The notes beneath the pieces were generated by a model. That model worked only from the letters and a program-made list of their open reading frames with translations. It had not been told where the DNA came from and ran no database searches. A stretch of 64,000 nt of DNA from Didymella arachidicola (taxonomy: Eukaryota > Ascomycota > Dothideomycetes > Pleosporales > Didymellaceae), in NCBI GenBank assembly GCA_016630955.3, contig CM049987.1:2970773-3034772 (forward strand), given 5' to 3'. The translations under genes and the position numbers were made by a program. Shown here one piece after another: positions 18,830 to 31,517 of the stretch; within the stretch, counting starts at the first letter, position 1, and every line of letters begins with the position of its first letter.

Positions 18830-21800
18830 ATAGCTACGTAGCCAGATTGCGAAAAGAAATGACCTACCCATAGCGTCTATTGCTAAGCAAAAGGTATGCA
18901 ATGTCAGCAACCAATCTGCTAAGCTTGCTATCCAAACGCTACAGGAACATGGACCAATCGCTCTAGACTACGTTACGTTTGTTGCCAGCGAGAACGTTAT
19001 TATCTGTACACCTTGTTACACCGCAGTACCTGTAACTGGTTTAAACACCCACTTACGGACTTGCCACTATAAACCCGCCAAAGTGCGTCGAGCTACGATA
19101 GCACGATTTGACGACGTGCCTGCTGCGAAGTCCTTCAATGATCTAGTGCCCCGACCGGATGGATCTACGCCGCTCTCTTACCTTGGCCCAGCTCTGACTG
19201 GATTTTGTTGCCCGCACTGTCTGGAGGGAAAGAGTATTAATTGGGATCAGATACGACAGCATACAAAGAAACACCACAACATTAGCGCGCCTGAGTGCCT
19301 TCAAGATCAATCGCGATACAAGTGTTATCTACAGAGCTGGACGAAGTACTCGCCCAAATACTGGGTGGTGAGCCAAGACGACAGCTCTCACCAGCATCAG
19401 AGCGACGAAAGATCACTTGAGACAAGCAATAGCGAGTGCTTGACACGTGTAGAGGATGAAGAGAAAGAAGAAGAAGAACGTTTAGATGATGAGCTAAACG
19501 GCGTGGTTCTCGACGGAGAGCTAGAACACGACGAGAACACTGAGTGGCTGCGAGGCTGCGAGTGGCCAGCGTGGTTTGCTCACAAGCCTATCCATATCAT
19601 TATTGCAGCTGCAGCACTGCCTCCCATGGCAACATCAGATGATCTCAAACTAGGCCTTTGGAACGGATTCGAATGTGTAAGCCCAGCACAGACGGAGAGA
19701 ACGATCTGGAAGATTGTAGAAGCCAGCAGAATCGTTTTCTAACGATGCGAAGCAACACTAAAGCAGACGCCACGGGTTTTGCGTTGCTGGCTGCGGAGCT
19801 GGACGCCTTCTTTTCTTCCTTACCCTTTTGAGCTGCCACAACGCGAAAACACCCGACGAAGATACTATAGAATCCACGAGCGATTCTTATGCTACATTTT
19901 CCGCGTCTTAGCACTGTCGCGCAACATAAAAGAGCCTACAAACGACATCTCTGGGCTGCAGCTAACCACGGCTCAGCTAGCCATGATGAACCATATCTGG
20001 GACCACGTCACTGCTGTCAGCCAGCAGGCAGACCTCGGGATTCTGCTCCAGTCATCTCTGGCCGCCCTAAACGAAAATCTCTTTCAACTTCTTGTCATGT
20101 TCTGGACAGACTTGTCGCACGACGGAAACATGAGCCGTAGCGCTATCATGAACTTCTCTGGTGTCTTGGGAATACATCCCACAGAGCTATGTTTCCGCAA
20201 GCCCTACGACTATACTCCTTTTATATCAGCACTGCTGTGGGTAGGTCGCCTAATTATACTTGAGTATGCCCTACCACTTGCACCATACAACTATCTTAAG
20301 AATCCTTGGCCCGAGCGTACAGCCTACCCCGACCAAGCACAGCGACTGCGTGAGCATATCCGACCCAAGTATCTTCAGCGAGGTAGTCTTGCACCAGCTG
20401 GTTACCTTATCGAGCGACTACAGCACGGAAGAGCAATCGCGAGGCGCGAGGGTCCTAGAACAAACATCTCCTGGTCTTCAGATGGCTTGACACTCCATAT
20501 TGCGGAAACACAGATTCATATGCGACAATTTCGTGAGACAATTCACACTGTTGTAGTAGGTTTACAAAGCCGTGCACAGGAGCTCCTCTTCGGATGGTGG
20601 CTAGACGTTCAACTCGACATTCTACAAGATAATCTTGCGACCCATCGCCCTGGATTCTCGTTTCTGGCGCACCCAGCCAACAAACTCCAGGGAGCTTTCC
20701 GCGCTGTGAGCAAATTAGCGTTCTCAGAACAAGGCGGCTTCTCGTCAGAGACAAGTAGAGGGAGAGCAAAGCAGAGGCGGTACTTAAACGAAAGCGACAG
20801 CTTTGTTCGTCTGCTTTATGCAGCAATGCACCTAACAAGCGGCATGCCAGCACGTGGTGAGGAGCTCAGAGTCCTACGGTGGGCTGACACGATCTCCGTG
20901 CGACGAAACATCTTTATCTACAAAGGAAAAGTGATACTTGTCTTCGCATACAACAAGGCAAACACCAACACCAACAACTCGTTTTATATCGTACGCTCCC
21001 CCTGTCCTATGGTATAAAGAGTTCTTTACCTTTACCTTGTGTACATCCGCCTATTCCGCAGTCTTATTAGTCGAAAGTCAGGGGCGCAATCTACAGGCTT
21101 AACGAACCCTCACTTGTTTAGTACTTATGACAGTGCAACGGCCTGCTTTTCTTTAAGTAAAGCCCACTCGAGTCTGAAAAGGTCAACAGCCAAATGCCCT
21201 ACTCCGACAACTACCAGTCTGTACAGACAAACTGCGACTAGCATTGCAAAGAAGCATCTCCCTGCACTTGTTACTGCATTCGACCCCAATACGCCTAAGG
21301 ATTACAATGGATTCCTTCAACTCCTAGCTTTCCAAACAGGTCATAGACTAGTTACACATGCCAATGCATATGCGCTAGAGCATGGGTTTCCTACCAAATT
21401 GCAGCCTGATCTGATTGATCGCTACCTGGTAAACAGCCATATGTGGCATGAATTCACGTTAACCCGAGAGGAAGACGCTCTAGACTATAGCTTAGCAACC
21501 GTGCACAAAACCTTAAGCAGTACAACACAAGTTAGTTACTACCCGGACGCTATTTCTGAGGGAACACTAGAGTGTGCTACACCCGGAATAAGCGATACAG
21601 AGCCCCTAGACGAGGCTCTGCATACACAGACACCTGAGCAGAGGCAACAAAGAGGGAAAAAGCGACGCAGAGAGACTAAGAGTTGCAGCCCTCTTACGAG
21701 AAAAATTCTCGATATGCAAAAGCAACTGAACGATCTTGTTCAAGAGCGCGCCATGTCAAAAAAGAGGCGAGCAACAGGTCGAAATACTGGTCAGAATAAT

Positions 21801-21842
21801 GTAGAATCAGATCCTGCGTCAGAGCTGGATACAAGCGAGTAG
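18830..21842 (+). pseudogene. ORF1 copy 2, broken by two nonsense codons
   Basis: One frame runs from about 18830 to 21842 and is stopped only by TAA at 19740-19742 (before CEATLKQTPRVL, where relatives have LDRCEETL) and TAA at 21015-21017 (where relatives have a Glu after CPIV or CPMV). It keeps the finger pair (IICTPCYTAV near 18995; FCCPHC near 19203), HDENTEWL, and the recombinase-like boxes SGMPARGEELRVLRW, YNK, YRQTATSIAKKH, QTGH and NAYAL. It ends in a basic coiled coil (GKKRRRE, LDMQKQLNDL). Everything but the two codons is intact, so inactivation looks recent. Readthrough or editing is possible but unsupported. Confidence 0.75.
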
Positions 21843-22005
21843 GAGGAGGAAAGGACGCTTAGGGCAAGGACTAGGATTCCGAAGGATGGAAGCAAGAAGG
21901 ACTCTAGTTCAAAAGTACAAAGTAGTCGAACCTCAAGTACTATAAAGCGGAGGAGGGGACGGGTATCTAGTAAGAGGTTACTATCGTAAATTCAACTCTT
22001 CCGTA
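21843..22005 (+). other. trailer of ORF1 copy 2
   Basis: Short purine-rich spacer between the stop of copy 2 and the conserved 5' boundary of the next cassette at 22006; nothing recognised. Confidence 0.4.
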
Positions 22006-22289
22006 CCTACCTCCACGCGACCGCCACGATCCGGGCCTGGTTCGTGCTCAATTCGGCCTAGCGCGCGATTCCCGACCTGAATCGCCCCCTTTCAGCCTTA
22101 GTCTGGAGTCAACCCCTTTTGGTGTTCTATTCGGGTCTAGCTCCGCCCTGCACAAACATGTATGCTCGTACACCATGCACCTGTAGCAGATTTCGCTTTT
22201 TGCCTCTGCTGTCTGTGTCCCCTGTAACTATATACCTGTCCACAGCGTTTCAATAAAGCTACAGCTCACTTGACAAACTCTGTGGTCCT
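22006..22289 (+). repeat. conserved 5' leader of the ORF1-helicase cassette (copy B)
   Basis: Begins CCTACCTCCACGCGACCGCC and aligns for nearly 300 bp with 54795-55090. The sequences to the left of the two copies are unrelated, so this marks the 5' end of a mobile or duplicated unit. It ends at a conserved ATG (22290) of a short first exon (MSRWTIYVGNP). Confidence 0.75.
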
Positions 22290-25200
22290 ATGTCCCGCTG
22301 GACAATCTACGTAGGCAATCCAGGAGGGAGCGCGCCTCTTAACAGCGCCTCTTCGCCTTCCTCTTGGACTGTCTGTACGGAGGCCCCTTCCAAGAACAAG
22401 GCATGTAGGTAGCGTAGCTGCTGCAGCGTCCTCGTTTTATACTCAGGCCTTCACCCGCTGACGATGCAATAGCCTGCAGAGCCGGAAATTCTGAACGTCA
22501 TCTCCCACCTGCCAGAACATAGACACTTATTGTGCAATCCATGCAGGAGCGTTGTGCCCTACAAGACGCTCTACAACCACCTCCGCAACTACCACAAAAT
22601 CCAAAAACTAGTCTGCAAAACTATTGTCTCTTAGTACAAAGCGCTTCCAGTATCGCAAATCAATACAGATGCCGTACCCATCCTAAGCAAGTCCTGCGCA
22701 ATGGATTTCCTTGCGCCACCTAAGCGGGGATACTTCTGCCCGCAGTGCGACTAGACAACTTGCAGTTAGGATATAATCCTACTGCACTTTTAGAAAACAA
22801 AGTGCAGTAGAGGAGGAAGGACACGCAATAACCTGTCCTGTTTCCTCCAACAATAGTCCTCTATCAGACAGAACCTAGGAGGAAGCTAGCGAATTAATAA
22901 TACTACTAACACGAATTGTGGCAGGAAGGGATCAAGCTAGGACTAATCTGCGATAGACAAGCCCGCGACGGCCGCCATGTTGCAAATAGAAGCCAAGGAG
23001 GAAGCTAGGCTTTCACAGCAAGATCAAGAATTAATGTCCCTAAGCAGTGAGCTTAAGTATAATAAGAAGACTAATTAGCTGCGGGGTTGTAGTTAGCCAC
23101 AGTGGTTCGCTTAAAAACTGCTCTATGTAATCATTGCTACCTCTAGATTACCTCTCTCTACGAATAGAGCAAGTCACCTTAGCACCTAGAACTGCAGCGA
23201 GTAGATTAGCTGCGCAGATTTAGAATCTAGATTAAGACAGTTAACAAAGATCGTTCATCTCGTGCTAGATTGGTGCGAGGAGACACTTAAACAGACACTA
23301 CAAGTTATGCGCTGCTAGCTGCGAAGCTAGGGATCACACTTCTACGCGTATCCCTTTAAGCTACCTTAACAGGAAGCTACACAAGCTAGGTACCGCTCTT
23401 TCCTTAATCGCTTCCTATGCTATGTGTTCCGATTGTGGCACGTCTGTTAGACGCTTAACCAAAGCTTAGGCGATGTGTACAGGCTTAAATTATCTAATGT
23501 GCAGGTGCAAACGATGGAATTTGTCTAGTTAGGCCTAACTATAACAGGATCCGGCGACGCAGGATCCCCTTACTCCCTACGAATATTAGAAACTGTTTTC
23601 TAGCTGCTCGTGATGTTCTAGACGGATCTGTCTACTAACAGTGCGTTAGAAAGCAAAGCCATTGTCTACTTCTCTAGGGTGCTAGGTATCCATCCCTATA
23701 AGTTAGCATATCGTACAGCGTGCGACTACACGCCGTACCTATTAGCTCTATTGTAGGTTAGCAGACTTCTTATTCTTAAGTATGCCTTGCTGCTGCGAGC
23801 GTATACTACCCTCGACGTCCCCTAGCTAGCAAGAGCAGCCTACGCTGATTAAGGGAAGCGTCTCTGCACAGGGATCCGCCTAACATACCTTTAGCCTAGC
23901 AGTCTCTCCCCTATAGGATATCTAATTAAGCGTTTACAGCATAGCAGGGCCATTGCAAAACGCAAAGGGCCGCGCACTAATTTATTGTAGTCGCTAGATA
24001 GCCAGACTCTAGATATTGCCGGCTCCTGCATCTCTATGCACGAATTCTATTATACTATCTATTGCCTCCTTGCTAGACTTGAACAGGCTACAAGAGATCT
24101 TATGTTTAACTAGTAGCTAAGCATGGATCTAGGCACTATCAAAGAGGATCTTTCTAGGCACCAACTAGGCTATTTATTCCTACAAGAGCCAGCAAATTAG
24201 CTCTAGTCTAGCTTTAAGCATCTTAGCTATTGAGCCTTCTCTAAGGATAGTAAAGGCTTTGCGCTGAGAGGCAAAGGCAGGGAGCAAGCAATAGCATACC
24301 TAAAGAAGTGTAACAACATAGTTATGCTATTGTTTAGCAGTATTTATATGTCTAGCAGGATGCCTGCAAGAGGAGAAGAGCTCTGCGTTATGCGCTAGGC
24401 AGACACTGCCGCAGTACAACGCAACATCTTTATATGCTAGGGTTAGATCTTACTAATCTTCTTATATAATAAAGCTAGCTAGAACTCAAACAATTTACTC
24501 TTCGTTGTTTAAGTTCCCTGTGCGCTGGCAGAGAAGTGTCTTTTCCTGTACCTTACATACATCAGGCCATTCAACAAGTTTCTTAGCCGCTAGTTGAAAC
24601 TTGTTAATGCAGATGCTCCTACCAACCTACACTTGTTTACTGCGTACAACACGCCTATGTCTTGTTTCACTTCGGCAGCCTGCTTTAAAATCCTGTAGCA
24701 ATCCACGCCAGAATGTCCAATTCTGCTTCATTTTCAGATCTATCGCCAGATTGCAGTAGCTATCAGCAAGAAACATCTCTCAGACATTGTCCAGCCTTTC
24801 AATCCTAACACTCCAAGAGGCTACGATGGACCGACCCGCCTTCTCTCTTTCCAGACGGGACATAATCCAGCTACTCATGCCGGCGTATATGCTTTGGATC
24901 GTGCCTATCCAGCTAAGCTGCAACCTGACCTAGTAGAGCAGTACCTCTATGTTAGCAATGTATGGCACCAGTTCTTAGGCAGCGCCAAAGAAAGCACGTT
25001 CCGAGCTAGTCTAGGCTCTGATGCAAGCCGGACCACGCTGGAAGTTCCAATGCAGCCACCAGGCTTTCTGCCGTCTAAAAGTGATCCGTGGTTGAGCATG
25101 AGAAGTGCACAAACACGCGACGTCTCTCAAGAAGATGCAGTCCCACAAGCCGATGTTTCAGCTGATTGCGAAAATCAGCAGTCACGGAAGCGAAAACGCG

Positions 25201-25804
25201 ATGCGGATAGGAGCATGAGTCTAGTACAGCAAAAGATCAATGCTTTACGAGCAGATCTTGCAGCCATAGAGCACGAGCACAAGATGCAAGAACTGTGCAG
25301 GACTGCTTGTGAACAAGTGCTAAAGAACAGCAATGGCGGAGATTCGGATACCACGCTCCAATATCGTAAAGGGGGATCTCGGGTATCACTAAGCAATTGC
25401 GCTGATATATTCTGCTTCCTAGAAGACTTTAGGGTTTTTGTATGCAGGCAACATCATACTACAGTCATAAGCCTTGACAGGCATATGTCAAAATATCATA
25501 AGGTACAGGCTTCGACACGGCGAGAGGTAGTCGACTGTTTCAGTCGCCTTAAACCAGTGGATCCAGGCTAAATCAAGCTACCACAACAGCCTGCGCAGGC
25601 GATAGAACAGCTAGGTAAGCCACTTACTGGGTTAAAGTGCAGAACATGTTAGTTCATCACTATCAATAAGGATGAGATCCGGAGGCACTGTAAAAAGCAC
25701 CATAGACTCGCGTGGATAGGCGACAAGAGCCAGTTGTATAGTATAGTCAAGGTACAGAGCTTATTCCGCACAGGCGGGTTCCAGAAGTATTTCGAGGTTT
25801 TGTA
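22290..25804 (+). pseudogene. ORF1 copy 3, heavily RIPped in its 5' two-thirds
   Basis: Aligns along its length with copy 4 (55091-58616). From about 22700 to 24800 dozens of CAG, CAA and TGG codons have become TAG or TAA; for example WLRGCGW is now stop-LRGCS-stop-P. From about 24890 to 25570 the frame is open again and reads DRAYPAKLQPDLVEQYL, the basic coiled coil (SRKRKRD, KINALRADLAAIEHEH) and NCADIFCFLEDFRVF. Further stops occur in the second finger domain. The damage is almost all C to T or G to A. Dead gene. Confidence 0.85.
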
Positions 25805-25857
25805 AATTAACATATAGATGATATACTTGGTACTAGGTCTACATAATAGTAAAGAGT

Positions 25858-26791
25858 TATTCTAGAACAATACATAGGTGCGAAGCTTCTCTCTACTGAT
25901 GCGCAGTGCAAGACGTGCAGCTGGATCACGATCAACAAAGATAAGGTGCGCAAGCACTGCAAAAAAAATCACCAGCAAGCATGGATAGGAGAGAAAAGCT
26001 TACTCTACAAGACTGTAAAAGTACAGAGCTTTTTCCGCACTGGGGGGCTGCAAAAGTATTTTGTTGTCGACTTGGTGGATGCTGGAAATGCTAAAAACGA
26101 CGAGGTCGAAAATGTCGTTCAAGCACAACTCGCCGAGTACAAACTAACACAACAAGAAATTGAGGAAGAGCTGCAGACACTTGAAGCAGCTGCGAAGATC
26201 GACAAAACGGGTTGGTTCAAAACGGGTTGGTTCAAGCGTACAGGCTGGCTGGAGTTCTTCAAAGACCGGAATCTGGCTCATCTGGCTCATCAAGCCCGCG
26301 CACCCGATCTCAACGAGCGCAAGCTTAAGCTAGCTGTTGAGCTAACTAAGGGGCTGGTTGAAAGAAGCGTAAAAGGACTAGCTACGCTCCTGCAAGAGGT
26401 GAGGCGCTGGCTGCGGAGTGCAAAGCGAGATGAACCAGACGTGCGGCCGTTGGCGCGACTGCAGAACCCGGAGAGTCAGGCAGTGTACGCAAGCTACATG
26501 GTCAGGTTTGTCTGCTTCTATCTGCGGGTACTAGCCGATGAAGAGCAGCAGATCGTGCGCTTTAGAGAGCAGCAGAGTGCCGTCGCTCATGCAGATTGCC
26601 GTTCAACATCAGGCAGCGAGAAGGACAGCGAGGAGGACAGCGAGGAGGACAGCGAGGAGGACAATAACGGCGAGAGCAGTGAAGGCGACAGCGACAGCCC
26701 GCGGCCGCGACGCACAACACGCACAACACGCACGACAGGCAATCAGCCGCAACAGGATATGGCGAAGGATGCACGCGAGCTCTTCACATGA
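25858..26791 (+). pseudogene. truncated telomere-linked helicase gene (copy B)
   Basis: Reads as the N-terminal part of the helicase protein at 58706-63075: CKTCSWITINKDKVRKHC, VKVQSFFRTGGLQKYF, the helix LAEYKLTQQEIEEELQTLE, the repeated KTGWFKTGWFKRTGW, and an acidic run made of EEDS units. It ends at ARELFT, where homology stops at about 26787; the recombinase-like and RecQ parts are absent. The next base belongs to the 3' end of the kinase-like gene. Unlike the ORF1 copy to its left, this piece shows little RIP damage. It also lacks the first 60 residues of the domain. Confidence 0.8.
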
Positions 26792-29083
26792 TGTCAGCTT
26801 CATCCATCTCTGCTATATTTTGTTCCTCTTCCGCGATGTCTAGGATGTGCTGCACTGTGCTGACAGGAGAATGCCTGTTCGACCGTAGAAGCTCGTGCGC
26901 CACCTCCCAAGCCCTTTGCTGTTTTGGCGAGATTATACCTGCTGCCAGTTGCGGCCCCTCTAATTCTGCTCGTTCGAAGTCAATCACCATAACTCGGCGT
27001 GCCCGATCGTCCCACAGCATATTCCGCGGTGCGAGATCTCTGTGCAGCACTCCGAGTGTACGGATAGCTTCAACAGAAATATCGATCTGTCGCGACGCGA
27101 AGGTTTTGTCAGCTGAAGCCAAATGCCTGTCCATACGCTTGCCTCCATAGCTGAGGAACATCATGTGCATGAGCTTAACGATGCCCTCGTAGTAGTATGG
27201 TACCTCAAGGCCGACGTTACCTAGATGAATTGGCACATGCGTACCCTGCACAGAACGGAGGATATCGTAGACGGCAGCCTCCATCTGAGACGGCTCACAA
27301 AGTCGATCGGACATGCTTTGGCAACAACCGTGTATCCGTGAGACTCTAGGCTCACGCGAAAGGGGACGCCACATGCTCCGTGGAGTCCTATGGGCTTACA
27401 GTTCCGGTCTAAGTCTTGGGAAAGCTGCTGGCGGATGCGCTTGAGGAACAACGTCAAGCTGATCCGATGACGATTCGTGCCATGTTGCTTCGCGTTTGGA
27501 CACGACAGGTCAAGCCGACCGCCCTTTCCCAACCCAAGCAAGCAATCGTGGGTGCAATACTGTCCACTGCGCCCCGTGTGATGTGACTGTCGATCAGACG
27601 AAGAGCGGCTCGCGAGGGACTGTGTGCGAGATGACTGCAGTGGCGACAGCGGCTGTCGACTTGGCGTATCTGGATCAGATTCTCCATCGCTGGCGCTGTG
27701 CCGACCCTGCGGCTGCGAGCAATCAGGCGAAGGCATGCGTGACCGTCTCTGTCGAAGTCGGACAGGTGATGCGCGAAGGAACCTCAAGTCCTGAGGTGGC
27801 CGATACTCTGAAGACGGTGCGTCATGTGCCGGGATGTCATCCAGCAGCACATTGTACACGACTCTCCAACTCTTCAGCCTGATCGCAGCCTCTTCTCGCC
27901 ACTTCTGGCTCCGAGGCGGCGTACTCAGAGCCTGCAGCGTAAAAGCCAGCATCTGCCCAACGGCAGTCAGGTGAAGTTGATTCGGACCATCTGCGTCTAG
28001 CGCCCACCCGGTGCCATCGCCAACGTCGCCCTTGGGCACGGACAAGAAGTAGTATACAGTCGTGGCATTGTAGGGAGCGCGTAGGAAGATGTTCGCTTCG
28101 CCCGTACACACGCACCCATACTCCACGCCAACCTGAACCATGTATGAGAACGCTTGAGTGATGATTGCAGCCATCAAGCGGCGGAAGCGGTCCCGCGGAC
28201 TGTCAACCTCGCGGTATTCAAGGACATCGTCCAGATCCATGTCGTCCAGCCCTGCATAGATGTAGCCAAGCGGAATCTTGTATGGGGCCTTGTACTCGAC
28301 GACAAACGCGGCTGTACGGCCATGTTCGCCCGTGTTGTAGACGCAGAATTGGTCGGCCCGAGGGCGAGACGATCGCGATGTGCTGTTACGGGCAGCTGTC
28401 GAGAGCTCTGCCGAAGCCAACGCGTTGGTCTTTGCCTGGAGGCGTGGTGACCGTCGTCGGCCGCCACCAAACAGCGACAAGTTCTGCATGCCTTCTTCCA
28501 CCTCTTGTTCCGAACTCAGCGTGTTGGCATGGTTCTCGAAGTTGACCGACCCGCGCAGGCCGAACTTGCGATGCAGCGCTCGGTTGTTGTACATCTGCTT
28601 GATAATCTGCGACACCGGCTGTTCGACGGCCGACCGCTGGAAAAATTGCAGGTCCAGCTCAGAGCTCATCGTTCGCTGCTGGACAGCCTCTCCAGACTCG
28701 CTCAACGTGTGCACCGATGTGAAGTGCCGCTCGAGGGCGAAATCCGACTCCATAATAACCTCCCATATCGCTTCTTGACGCGCAGGAAAATCGTCCCACA
28801 CGCGGAGCCGTTCGGGTCGGAGTTTGTTGCTCGCGTTCGCAGGATCGCCTTATGTCGATAGCGATGCATCCGTCTGGACGATCAAGCGTGTGTGCAGCTG
28901 GCTGTGGCATGCATCAAGGAACTCGGGCAGCGTTGTCTTGCGCGTCCTCTGCTCAGCTTCTTCACGCCTATCTTCAGCTTCCTCGCGCTTGCGTCGTTCG
29001 TGCTTCTCGGCCGCCTCCGCAGCTTCTCGCCTGCGCTGTTCTTCGAGGTACAGCTGTTTGTAATCGGGTGATACTGACGCCAT
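26784..29083 (-). pseudogene. fungal kinase-like (FunK1-type) protein, two inactivating changes
   Basis: ATG at 29083 (MASVSPDYKQLYLEEQRRRE) with a Glu/Arg coiled coil, then a long regulatory region (ADQFCVYN, AFVVEYKAPYKIP, an Arg/Ser-rich stretch, YCTHDCLLGLGKGG). A kinase-like C-terminus follows with GYTVVAKAC, LHRDLAPRNMLW (catalytic loop) and VMVIDFERAEL (metal-binding Asp). The frame is broken twice: TAA at 28850-28852 within LSTxGDP, and a one-base deletion near 27280-27295 between DFVSRL and MEAAVYDIL. Otherwise the two halves join without loss. The stop at 26784-26786 touches the breakpoint of the truncated helicase fragment. This kinase-like family is common in filamentous fungi; its substrate is unknown. 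Confidence 0.8.
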
Positions 29084-30686
29084 GAAAATCAGTTTGTGAA
29101 TGTCCTTTTCAGCTGTGAGAGGCAATGATCAAGACCATGGTAAAGATGGGTGTAGTTGCGGCCGTTCCCTAAAAAGGCACTGGTTAGATGGGGTAAACAT
29201 GGGAAACATAGTCGAGCACGATCCGGGCATAGCTGCGCAGTACGCGGCTGAAACCGAGTAGGACTCAATAAATAAATAGTCGAGCACGGACCAGATGTGC
29301 CGGCTGCTTACCGGTACCCACCGGTACCTATCGGTGGGTCTCCGCCGCCAAGCAACTGCCAGGCCACGCAGCAACGTAGCCTTTTTTCTCCTTCGTGTAA
29401 GTAATGAACACCTTAGAAGAATCACCGCTCCCTGTGAAAGACATCACCATTAGTATCTGTGAGATGTACAAAGCTGCGCGCCTTGGTCTGCACACGCAGC
29501 ACGTGCTTCCTGACGCCCGGGACATTGCCTGATCTCGAGGACAGAGCAGGACGAAGATGGCGCGCGGCAGCCTCCTTCTGCTTCTTCTCCTTCTCCTTTT
29601 TCTTCTTCTTCTCGGCGGGAGCGGCAGCGGCGGCCTCCTTCTTGCGCAGCTCTAATTCATTGTCAACATCCGCATGATCGTAACAAGTATTCTGGTCACC
29701 AATGCACTGGTGGAGGATGGCTGATGGGGGCACCAAGAGTGGCACAGGGAAGGGCCAGGATTAGTATCCTCAACCGCAGCATCCAGCTCCTCCTCGTCCC
29801 GAATTTGTGGTGGAGCGGGCAGCGGGCTGCTGGTGGGCAGAAGCTCGAGGCGCGCGAAGAGGTGCTCGATGTGCTCGATGTTGCGCGAAGGGCGGCTGGT
29901 CTCCTTCTTCTCGGGCGGCGTCTTGCTCTCTATTAGAGAGTCTATATCAGCATTACAGTTTCTAATGTCATGTTGTGAATACGTGTGAGGAATGTCGAAC
30001 CCATGCTGAAGTCGCGCAGCTGAGGCGGCGACCGCAGGGGACTGAATGAGGCGAGCGCCTTGGCGAGCTGCCTCGCCTCGGGGGGCGCGTCGGCACCGGC
30101 GCGGGCTTGAGCGGGACGGTGGTGGTGTGGGATGGCATTTTGGCTATGGAGGCTAAGTTATGGAGACTATGGAGATACGAGAGTCGAGTGCGTCCAAATG
30201 CGTGACAAGATAAAAGGATGCGATAGCTTCAGCCAGGTCTGATGGCCCGCGGCCACCCAAGACGGCTAGCGCGGCTCGTACCTGGCATGCCAGCGCGGAG
30301 GCTTACACCATGAAAGAGTTCTTACAACTGTTCTTACAAAGTCCCGGGATCAACGAAGATTGTGATGATGCTGACTGTCACTACCTTCTTGCTCAAAAGT
30401 CCAAGATGCCAACCCTTGGGCTGTACTGACAAAGACGCTTCATCGTCAGCATCATCAGACGATGCTGTCCGTCTCCGGGGCTCTTTTGGCCGCGGTGAAA
30501 GCTTCGAGTTGATAATCTGATCACCATTACAACGGTATGGTTGGGTGATCCTCCAGCTTCCATAGTCGCCTTCCCTAGCACTGCTTATCACACAGATTTA
30601 CGGATTATCGCACTCTGTCCCTTCAGTCCGAGGACAAAGATTACCATTTGGTGATAGCGCAATTCCATCTCGTGACGAACGTGAGT
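29084..30686 (-). other. probable remnants of one or more host genes, not identified
   Basis: No intact gene. On the minus strand there are suggestive pieces: a Lys/Ala-rich stretch (about 29590-29640, PAEKKKKKEKEKKQKE) leading to VRKHVLRVQTKAR and FVHLTDTNGD; an acidic piece near 29780-29930 (RNIEHIEHLFARLELL); and at 30334-30591 a frame with a hydrophobic end (GLLSKKVVTVSIITIFV) that could be a membrane segment. None joins into a recognisable protein. They may be fragments of decayed genes or chance frames. Confidence 0.3.
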
Positions 30687-30687
30687 A

Positions 30688-31200
30688 ACGTCCCCTGCCC
30701 GTAAGCGAGAAACGCCCCTCAACGAGATAGATCTACCCTTCGCGCACTTCAATAATCCCCACGCACATCGAGACACCTGCAAGAGACGTAATCCTCTTTT
30801 TTGGCCTATTTTCTTTCGAGTACTCTATGGCAGCGGGAAAAACACCACCGTTGTGGGCGTACCGGCGTTCGTTTCGCGCGCAGCTTCGATGACCATCCTG
30901 CTTTCAAACTCTGCTCTGCCGTCGCCCTTTACTCCTTTTTCAGATCTGAAAGGTTATGAGAGTAGGTCGAACTTGGGTGTACATCGCCCTAGGTTGCAAA
31001 GATGATCAGGCGTTGAAGATGTGGTCTCCGAGGCTATCTCCGTGTCGACAGTAACTACCCTTGGCACTGTGCGTTTTGGCAGTCGGCTGCAGTGTGCTTA
31101 TGCAGTAGCGACAAGCTCAGCGAAGCTAACGGTATTGTATCTGACGCTATACTCAAAAGAACTACAAGGTGGCGTCTTTCTAGAAGCTTCACTGCACCAG
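30688..31200 (+). repeat. left inverted-repeat arm
   Basis: Inverted relative to 35690-36201. Best-conserved blocks are the outer 40 bp, GGTCTCCGAGGCTATCTC (about 31022), GTGCGTTTTGGC (about 31070) and ATTGTATCTGACGCTATA (about 31135). Confidence 0.75.
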
Positions 31201-31517
31201 CCACATGGTTTCCTTTGCACAGCCTGACAGAAGACGCTAAACTGGTAAGCGACAGTCTTGTTAAGACATCAAGCACAGCCGCGCCCTGCTGTCCGGGTCA
31301 GGAATTCAATGAAGGGCTGAACAGTCGATTGTACGTGCCAGGCGCGACACTACAAAGTTACTCTGCAATTTGTCAGATTCTCAATGCAGCTTTTCGCACC
31401 CTGTATACCTGCGGTCGTTCCCATGTAGCTAGATGAGATGCCCAACAAAAGAAAACTATCCCCTAACTTGTGTTGTTGGATAGGCAGAGATGAATGTTTG
31501 CAAGATCAACGGCTTTG

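Noticed and set aside
26538..26843. Arg/Ala-rich and Leu/Val-rich frames around the acidic run
   Set aside because: Out-of-phase readings of GAGGACAGC repeats within the truncated helicase fragment.
31092..31436. Plus-strand 114-codon frame beside the NLR gene
   Set aside because: Its first part lies in the inverted-repeat arm and there is no domain or coding-like composition.
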